Of a DNA stretch of 64,000 nt, positions 57,401-64,000 are shown piece after piece. How positions within the stretch are numbered: the first letter of the stretch is position 1; the number at the start of each line of letters is the position of its first letter. The position numbers and the translations under genes were made by a program. Under the pieces are notes generated by a model, which saw only the letters and a list, made by a program, of their open reading frames with translations, was not told where the DNA came from and did no database searches. Source of the stretch: Corbicula japonica (Eukaryota; Mollusca; Bivalvia; Venerida; Cyrenidae); contig JAZAYU010000005.1 in the NCBI GenBank assembly GCA_038501625.1, positions 1,116,001 to 1,180,000 of the forward strand, written 5' to 3'.

Positions 57401-59147
57401 CTAAGATTTGAGACCAGTCTCAAATAAAACTAAGATTTGATACCAGTTCAAATAAAACTAAGATTGGAGACCGTTCTCAAATCTCAAGCATCCGATGCTT
57501 CCGATTTGAGACTGGTCTCCATATTTAATTTTATGATCTTGGGCATAGATTTTAGCAGATAATGTGTTACGTTCCTTTATGATGGTGGGCATGTCTGATG
57601 ATTAATGTAAGTGCATAACGGTTATAACCAGGTTTTCTTTGATATTTGGGGTATTTTGCTGGGCGGGTGGGTGCGCGTCAATATTTCAAGTTTTGTATTT
57701 TAAGCTCACTTTTTCTCAATTAACATTTCAAGCTAAATATTTGAATTTAGACACAGTTCTCTGACATCAAAATAGCAATGATCGTGACAAGTTTCATAAC
57801 TTTTAACAGTATTTTGCCATAGTTAAGCTACTTTGTCACTTAAAACCTGGTTTCGTCGCATTGCTGCGTCTTCTTTTTTTTTTGTTGTTTTAAATATAAA
57901 CAACAAACAGACGTTGAATCAAATATAATGTTCAATTTATTTGCGTGTCGCTTTTTTTTACATATTTAATGAAAAATGAAATGTAAAAATAAGCAAATAT
58001 TTATAAAGTAGTGTATTTCATCAGTTCGACACCAGCCACAAATTCCCGAAAAACAAAAACACTAATTAAAGGTTACATTACAAACGCGTTGCCCACAATT
58101 GACTTAATTTCATCGAGAACTGAATTTCATCTAGTTAAGAAAAAACAACAACATTAGTTCTGTAAAGTAAGCTGTCGACTACATAAACTTCAAAGTATCG
58201 TCTTTATGCATGATTAGAAGTGTTTTTTTCCATAGCAATTCATTTTTTTTAAATATGGTTAAATTTAAGAAAAATGTATCAACGTACAATTGTAATGACT
58301 ATTATAAGAATGGGTAAAACAATACAAAACACGATCAAACACCATTATGCCATTCCAATGCAAATTTAAAGATATTTTGGACATCATTTTTTACAGAGAC
58401 AAAAAATCTTATCATGTGCTATTTTGTCTGGTATTATATGCAAATAGCGCATTGCTTCTCATTAATTTTGCAAGATTTCTTGATTTTTCACATGCATTAT
58501 TGAGTCAACCTGGACACTTGCCTGCAAATGCCTATTCAACCAACAACAACAAAAACTCTTAGGTACAACATGTGCCTAAAGTATTAGGTGAAAACAAGAT
58601 GAACGATTTTAATGTTTAACATTGATGTAACTTAGGCTATAAAATTCTGTATTTTTCTAGATAAAGGGCAAGTGTCCGAAAAATTTATTTAACGAGTATA
58701 ATTTTTTCATAGTTACCTAAATCATTAAATAACTTGAAAACATGAAAAAGTTGTATTCAATCTATACATACAATGTCAATCTATACATACAATGTGACCG
58801 TGTGTACGAATTATTTCTATAGAATTTATGAAATACTACATATAAACAGAAAACTAACAAAGTATCTTAATTTTCCCTAAATGTTTCATGAACAAAACAT
58901 CTCCTGATATAAATCTTACTGCTGTTTTTGAAACAAAAATCTAAACCCCTACTAGCAAAGAGTTTTGCCACCATTCTGGTTACGAAACTGTTTTATTTAA
59001 GTATTTTGTTATACCTTGGCGACCCCACACCGACTCCATTCGACACCCTGCAGCCCTCACCCTCCCTCTTTTAATTTCTCAAAATGTTAGTATAAGATGC
59101 AATACCTGAGTTGTGACAGGACGCTGCATTTTAACTGCTGGATGCAT
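51247..59147 (-). CDS. Irx: Iroquois-class TALE homeodomain protein (Irx B), 5 coding exons, at least 372 aa
   Basis: Exons (- strand) 59147-59106, 55845-55564, 53992-53886, 53118-52865 and 51680-51247 join to 1119 nt, an open frame of 372 codons plus stop. Residues 41-63 hold RCCETGRP...DPLTG...ICSCQ, the Iroquois N-terminal motif, followed by the typical [17 protein letters not shown] and GAEASSAFY. Residues 154-214 are a TALE homeodomain ([30 protein letters not shown]) closer to the Irx consensus than Irx A. Then come [27 protein letters not shown] and [10 protein letters not shown] near the C-terminus. Both homeodomains are followed by ESKMEDKD, not the ENKMTW usual in other animals. The gene is convergent with Irx A and has much larger introns (to 3.3 kb). 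The 5' end is uncertain: the frame of exon 1 stays open upstream to an acceptor-like AG at 59215-59216, so more N-terminal sequence may exist. Confidence 0.93.
52865..53118 (-). CDS. Irx: Irx B homeobox exon
   Basis: A 254-nt exon after CCCTAG and before GTAGGC with the whole TALE homeodomain and [10 protein letters not shown]. Length and phases are identical to the Irx A homeobox exon. Confidence 0.96.
53305..53440. mobile_element. Family B element, degraded copy in an Irx B intron
   Basis: Has GGGCTGTCTTAGGGTAGTTG, CATGATTATTTTCAAG and CCATCTGAATCCGTCC. It lies between Irx B exons 3 and 4. Confidence 0.55.
53700..53745 (-). mobile_element. tRNA-derived SINE head fragment in an Irx B intron
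   Basis: On the + strand AGCGAACCCGCACGGCGACA then GCGCCTAGCCCTGCAATTCC, matching the SINE head at 33.8 kb almost exactly. Confidence 0.65.
53886..53992 (-). CDS. Irx: Irx B coding exon 3
   Basis: A 107-nt exon between TTATAG and GTAAGT encoding [17 protein letters not shown], phase 0 in and 2 out, matching exon 2 of Irx A. A second in-phase acceptor (AAACAG, exon start 53980) is possible. Confidence 0.82.
54252..54440. repeat. ATT-ATC-AAT compound microsatellite in an Irx B intron
   Basis: ATT units, then about 24 ATC units to 54411, then AAT units. Located between Irx B exons 2 and 3. Confidence 0.95.
55564..55845 (-). CDS. Irx: Irx B coding exon 2
   Basis: A 282-nt exon after TTGTAG and before GTATGT, phase 0 at both ends. 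It carries the CCETGRP/CSCQ cysteine motif and the conserved [10 protein letters not shown] segment. Confidence 0.88.
56270..56335 (+). mobile_element. tRNA-derived SINE fragment in an Irx B intron
   Basis: Has GTCGGCGCTTTTGCCCGTAC then GGTACGGGTTCGCTCCCCAG, the B-box part of the same head in + orientation. Confidence 0.55.
57340..57545. mobile_element. Family C palindromic element with amplified left end
   Basis: Four tandem ~29-bp units (GAGACCAGTCTCAAATAAAA then CTAAGATTT) precede ATCTCAAGCATCCGATGCTT and CCGATTTGAGACTGGTCTCC. The right end is like the other family C copies, so the left arm has been expanded in tandem. Confidence 0.7.
59106..59147 (-). CDS. Irx: Irx B first recognised coding exon
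   Basis: Encodes [14 protein letters not shown] and ends CAG before donor GTATTG, phase 0. The open frame extends 5' (about 22 codons, SLKADDILTSADILKPS directly before the Met) to an AG at 59215-59216. This stretch is less AT-rich than its surroundings, so the real exon may be 59106-59214 with a start codon in an unseen upstream exon. Confidence 0.5.
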
Positions 59148-60414
59148 GGACGGTTTAAGGATGTCGGCTGAGGTCAGAATGTCGTCTGCTTTTAGGCTTC
59201 CATCAACAACAAAACTGTTTATCCAAAATATAAGTATATGTGACGCACACTAAGTGTTATCCTCTAAGAATATTTGCGGCAGTGACCAAACTATTTGATT
59301 TTATCAAGAAAAATCCGTACAAAAACTGTCAACAGTTACCGCAAATACCGAAGTTAAATAAAGATGGTAAACTAATTTGCAAATTCATTGACTGAAGAAA
59401 ACGACTCCTATTTTAAGCATCGTTTGATATTAAAGTTAATTGGACTTAAAACTGCCAATTTTGTCATTGGTACACGGATACCCCTTTTACCTAAAGCGTC
59501 TAATCAAAACAAATATCTAAAACCTAAACCCCGCCTACATTTTTAAGATACTCCACCCCGGGTATCGACCGAACATTTCCGAATGGTTACGGAAATGTAC
59601 GAGTAAATTAACTTGCAAATTTGCCATTGAGTGAAAGTCGCTTATGGCTTTATCAATAAAGATTTTTGACGGGTGATTTATCCAAAAGTGATCGAAGTTC
59701 GACTTTTGATTTCTATTTGGATACGAGATACAACTTTATCAAACGATCATCTATAGATAAATACCAACTTCGGGCTAACGGAAACTAGATACCGCTTTAT
59801 ATATCTTTCTTAGACACTAGTTTTTTGTTATCTTACAACAATAATAGAATAATATTTATCTCATACATTGATGAAATGGTGATACATAAAAATAGATCTG
59901 TATCATGTTAAGCTATAATTGATGCAAAAGACAGAAAGGGGGATGATTGTAAATTATTTAAACATGAAAATCTAATGATGCAATTCGATATATTACTTGA
60001 TTTGAATATTTTAATTACTTTTCATTAACATAACATTTCCGTTTTTACAAAAAGGGTTTTTAATGGTTCTATGTATTTCAAGACGTAGAATTTCTAAAAA
60101 AAATCTTCCATTGCATTTCACTGACACGGCCATTTATACAAATAGTTTAGCATGACAGATCAATTAGTTTAAATCATTTTCTTTTCAAATATATATTCGA
60201 TATTTTAAGACACATTTTTTCACGTTGCAATGAAATACAACAAAAGTTCGGTTTGAATTATTTACTCTGATGCACGCGTGACGAATACAAAATACTGAGT
60301 TCCATTGAAAGCGTACACATATTCTTTATCATTTTCGAAAATTATTTAATATTTTTAAATGCATGGTTTCGGTTTATATTTCCAGGGATAAATTCAGGGT
60401 TTCTGTGTAAACTT

Positions 60415-60800
60415 GATTTAAAGCTACCTATTCACAGACCAGGGTGGATCACTGCAGTGTCTCTGATGCGTTATTTATTTTTTTTATTTTTTGAAACTTT
60501 TATTTACAGGCTTAGGCGATGTATTCCAACACAAAAGCAACACAAATACATAATTAAAATCAAACACAAAAGAAAAAATATTCAATGCACTTTTTATGCA
60601 CTACTATAATACCTATAACGACTTAACTGGAGCGAATTTCGCCGAAATTTTGATCTAATCAGCACATTTTAGGACTTGCTATGAGTGAATATTACTGCGT
60701 TAGTAACGCTATGACAACATTATATTCCAATATTTTACTTGTTGGTAGACTGTGTAAGAATACTACATAACATTTACTTTGTTTAAAGGTTTTCTACAGT
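60415..60800. mobile_element. Second copy of the 22.7 kb dispersed element
   Basis: Same end segments in the same order as at 22.74-23.1 kb but with a different middle (TTTATTTTTTGAAACTTTTA). It is followed by CAGCACATTTTAGGACTTGC, as in the copy near 55.0 kb. Confidence 0.5.
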
Positions 60801-60848
60801 TTATCATCATCATCATCAGCAGCAGCAGCATCAGCAGAGCAGCAGCAT
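60801..60848. repeat. ATC/AGC microsatellite
   Basis: ATCATCATCATC followed by AGCAGCAGCAGC, then an AT-rich ATTATTAATAATTATTATT palindrome. Confidence 0.85.
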
Positions 60849-61984
60849 TATAATTATTATTAATAATTATTATTTATAATTATTACTGTTTTGATATTTG
60901 ACAATATTTTAATATTCCCGATTTATGACCAGGCACCTTTAACAACCAGTCACTGAATTGTTCTGTTGAGATTATAAACGCATAAATCAAGAAATGTTGT
61001 TTTTTTTAAATCCTATATTACAACTTTACTTGGAAAAGATTTTAGTAATACCAGTAAATCAGCAAATTTTAATTGGCAAGCATATTCAGGTTTGACGAAA
61101 CAATTTTCGGAAAATAATAATTGTTTGAAACATATGAACATTTTTGCAGACTAGGACAAAATGATACAAATATGTCACAAGTAAAGCTTAAAATCATTTA
61201 TTTCAGGAAGAAATATGAACAGACCATTTGATTACATGTAAATAATTTATTTATACGATTTTTGAAAAAGGTGCAAAGCTGTTTTGATATAATATTATAT
61301 TTTCAAATTATATAGGGCTTTTTTTAAAGAAAAGGTATCCCCGCAAAAGGCTCAAAAAAACTTTGTCTATAAATATAAAATGTCTTATTAATTTCGTATT
61401 CCTTTACATTGGGTATGTATTTAACAACATGCAGTTTCATTACAATCTAAATAGGTCAACATTTTTTAAACTGTATCAATTGGCTTTAAATACAGGGTAC
61501 AATTTCGCTGGTGTTTGATTTAGTGCGACATGCGCGAAATTAATGACATCACAGTAAATGTGATCACATCATCTCACTGATTTTCAGTCGGAAGTGGTCA
61601 ATACTGTAAATAATTGAGGCTGATAAAATATTATTTTTTAACTCCGCATTTTATGATATTAAATTATTCAAATAAACAACGGGGTCTAACCCCGTTAGCC
61701 CTCGTTTTCATTAAATATTATTTCATTGTTATTTCATTATTTTTTACCTTGATTGTCATCGCCATTTGAAACCGACTTTAATATTCAATTTCTTTAGTTT
61801 TATGTTGTCAGTCAAACTGAAAATTGAATGTCAAATTTTGACTTACGATGTCAGTTATCTACGAAAATCAATGACAGATAGTTTTGTAAACACGAGTCCC
61901 GAGTTATCTCTGTTATCGATACTGAATATATAATTATTGGTTTTAAGAATTAAGATTTAACCCTTTTGACTCCGTGGAGACGCC

Positions 61985-62120
61985 TAGGCCCAATGGAGAC
62001 CAGTCTCATATCTAAAGCACCAGATAGGCTGAAATGGTGACTGATCGCCATTTCAGCCAATCAGATGCTTGAGATTTGAGACGGGTCTCCAATCTCAGTT
62101 TTATAATCTTGTGCTGGGTT
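61985..62120. mobile_element. Family C palindromic element, copy 2
   Basis: Inverted arms: GGAGACCAGTCTCATATCT... and ...GAGATTTGAGACGGGTCTCC, meeting at GGCTGAAATGGTGACTGATC / CGCCATTTCAGCC. Confidence 0.75.
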
Positions 62121-62144
62121 AGAACCCAGTCTTGTGTTACCAGT

Positions 62145-62315
62145 GAAGATCCTGATTCGCCTGTTCATCCCATGCAGTCAGATCAGGATCTATTATACTA
62201 GTCGCTCGTAGATTTATTAGATTATTTCTGACTACGAAGTTAATTATGTATCTATCAATATCAGACTGCATGCTGATCTGGATATACACTGGTAGCCCAT
62301 GTGATTAAAAGGTGT
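62145..62315. mobile_element. Family A fold-back element, copy 7
   Basis: Degenerate copy with GTGAAGATCCTGATTCGCC, CAGATCAGGATCTATTATAC and ATGCTGATCTGGATATACAC. Confidence 0.65.
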
Positions 62316-62439
62316 ACCCCACGAAGTAATTAATTAAGCAACCATCAATTTGTGAGAAAGGGAAATAACTCAAAAAAGTTTTTTGGGGAGAAAAGCTCTT
62401 ATGCAGATGTTACAATTATGCTTGCTTAGTAGATTGGTA

Positions 62440-62575
62440 TTTCCCCCTTTTACCGACAACAATATTTAATTTTCAAGGGATTTTTGGACAGGCAGTAGAA
62501 ATTATCGTGTAACTACCACAAGACTGCCCCAAACGAACTCTTTTTATTGAAATCTTGCATTTAACCCTGGTCGAG
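62440..62575. mobile_element. Family B element, copy at 62.5 kb
   Basis: Has AATATTTAATTTTCAAGGGA, GTGTAACTACCACAAGACTG and TTGAAATCTTGCATTTAACC. Confidence 0.65.
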
Positions 62576-63130
62576 GCAAAAAGCACCCCGTACAACCTCT
62601 GCAGGAGACCTGTCGCATACCGTGTACAATGGTATTTTGTTACTGTAAAATCTGTACTATAAATTTGCAAGGAAAAATTCACAGACTTATGAGGAAATCA
62701 ATATCTTTTTCAGGCACTTGAGCTCGTTTTCAAAACTCAAGGAATACTTCAGGATTCAAGGACCCGAGGAACACAACTTGGCAAATATGGGGTGCGGGGG
62801 TGGGGGCAAAACAATACCATTTACCTCACTAAATGTTAGAACATTTACTATCATTCCAAGAAGATTTTATAACTATTACTCCAAAGAAAATTCTCGGACA
62901 AAAATCATACAATTTCACATTTTGTATTTTAAAGATGCTGAACTTTCAATGCGTATAAAATGCCATTTTTAATGTCTGCAGCTTAATACTGAACCTAGTC
63001 CATATGCAATATATTCTTAACGTATTATACTTTGTTTAGAAACTATAATCTCACTTTAAACCCTCTTCTTCATGGATATGCCTTTAATCATATGGGAAAC
63101 TGGTGTAGATCAAGTCTGCTCTGGATCTGT

Positions 63131-63274
63131 GCCCAAGATCATAAAACTAAATCTGGAGATCAGTCTCAAATCTCAAGCATCTGATTGGCTGAAATGGCGA
63201 CAAGTCGCCATTTCAGCCAATCAGATCCTTGAGATTTGAGACTGATCTCAAAACTTAGTTTTGTGATCTTGGGC
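63131..63274. mobile_element. Family C palindromic element, near-perfect copy
   Basis: A ~144-bp palindrome running from GCCCAAGATCATAAAACTAA to its reverse complement TTAGTTTTGTGATCTTGGGC, with the centre at TGGCGACAAGTCGCCA. Only a few mismatches separate the arms. Confidence 0.85.
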
Positions 63275-63562
63275 CCTACTCTGTTCGCATCTTGGTTAGA
63301 AAACCTTAAAGAAATGCATAATTAGGAATGTTGTCCATTTTTATGACTACATTCATCTTTTTCATGACATGCCTAAATGTTAAATCATGTATAAAGAACA
63401 ATCTTTTCTCATACAGACTTTTATTATCAGCAAAATATCTAGTTACTGGATTCAATACAAGCACGGAATACAGAATACAAAATCTAAATAGATAAAATTA
63501 TGAAAGACGCAAAAGAACAAACAAAAAAGACAACAAAGTTCAGGACCCAAGACTTAAACTCA

Positions 63563-63654
63563 TAAAACTAAAACTAGAGACCAGTCACCATTTCAGATAC
63601 TTGAGATTTGTAACTGGTCTCCAGATTTAGTTTTTGTACGAGTATCTTGGGCAC
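63563..63654. mobile_element. Family C palindromic element, shortened copy
   Basis: Has ATAAAACTAAAACTAGAGACC, TTGAGATTTGTAACTGGTCT and ATCTTGGGC. The central GGCTGAAATGGCGA segment is reduced to CACCATTTCAG. Confidence 0.65.
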
Positions 63655-63820
63655 AGAGCAAACAGCACTAAGTTAAAAAGGACAAATCGAGAGAGAAGTT
63701 CAACACAGACAATAAAAACAAGAGAAAATGAAAACAGAAGAATAGTGACAGCAACTGTTTCCAGGCATTGAAATGAGCAATATAGATTTGATGTAAAGAT
63801 AAATCTTACTATTGTGATAT

Positions 63821-64000
63821 CAAGTTTATACTGAACACACATGTGGTAGAATGCAAGTTCATACTGAACACATATGTGGTAGAATGCAAGTTCATACTGA
63901 ACACATATGTGGTAGAATGCAAGTTCATACTGAACACATATGTGGTAGAATGCAAGTTCATAATGAACACATATGTGGTAGAATGCAAGTTCATAATGAA
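63821..64000. repeat. 33-bp tandem repeat running off the window edge
   Basis: More than five copies of AAGTTCATACTGAACACATA plus TGTGGTAGAATGC. Because 33 is a multiple of three, the - strand reads as an 11-residue peptide repeat, but no start, splice or conserved context supports coding. Confidence 0.9.

Larger units (their letters stand above)
55846..59105. other. Irx B intron 1 (3.26 kb)
   Basis: Bounded by donor GTATTG at 59105 and acceptor TTGTAG at 55846. It contains a SINE fragment and the expanded family C element, and is otherwise unassigned AT-rich DNA. Confidence 0.7.
59215..62140. other. Sequence 5' of Irx B
   Basis: Upstream on the Irx B strand; it should contain its promoter and possibly a further 5' exon, but none is recognisable. 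It holds the 60.4 kb dispersed element and a microsatellite. Confidence 0.4.

Overview
This window looks like genomic DNA from a bivalve-type mollusc, or at least a lophotrochozoan. It is AT-rich, its genes have introns with GT/AG boundaries, it is full of microsatellites and short non-autonomous repeats, and its homeobox genes are bilaterian Iroquois genes. The species call is an inference. There are no prokaryotic operons, CRISPR arrays or rRNA genes, and no transposase or reverse transcriptase frame.

Three genes can be reconstructed exon by exon. (1) On the + strand at 11477-13745, a four-exon Iroquois (Irx) TALE homeobox gene of 332 aa. (2) On the - strand at 29359-25248, a five-exon gene of 774 aa with an N-terminal ubiquitin-like domain, ankyrin repeats and a basic coiled-coil tail, best described as ANKUB1-like. 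(3) On the - strand at 59147-51247, a second five-exon Iroquois gene of at least 372 aa. The two Irx genes lie tail to tail about 37.5 kb apart, share intron phases and a 254-nt homeobox exon, and are clearly paralogues. The ankyrin gene lies between them.

Layout: 1-11.5 kb is intergenic sequence upstream of Irx A; 11.5-14 kb is Irx A; 14-25 kb is intergenic with fold-back elements; 25-29.4 kb is ANKUB1-like; 29.4-51 kb is intergenic with SINE-like copies, MITE-like copies, trinucleotide arrays and a ~92-bp satellite; 51-59 kb is Irx B with large introns; 59-64 kb is sequence upstream of Irx B, ending in a 33-bp tandem repeat that runs off the edge.

The noncoding DNA holds several recurring short families. 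One is a ~180-bp fold-back element (7 copies). Another is a ~160-bp MITE-like element (about 15 copies). A third is a ~145-bp near-perfect palindrome (4 copies). A fourth is a ~240-bp element with terminal inverted repeats, and there are tRNA-derived SINE pieces. No autonomous partner is visible. Irx clusters in many animals sit in long-range regulatory blocks, so the non-repetitive AT-poorer islands (for example near 42.3 and 43.65-43.93 kb) are candidate enhancers; this is inference only.
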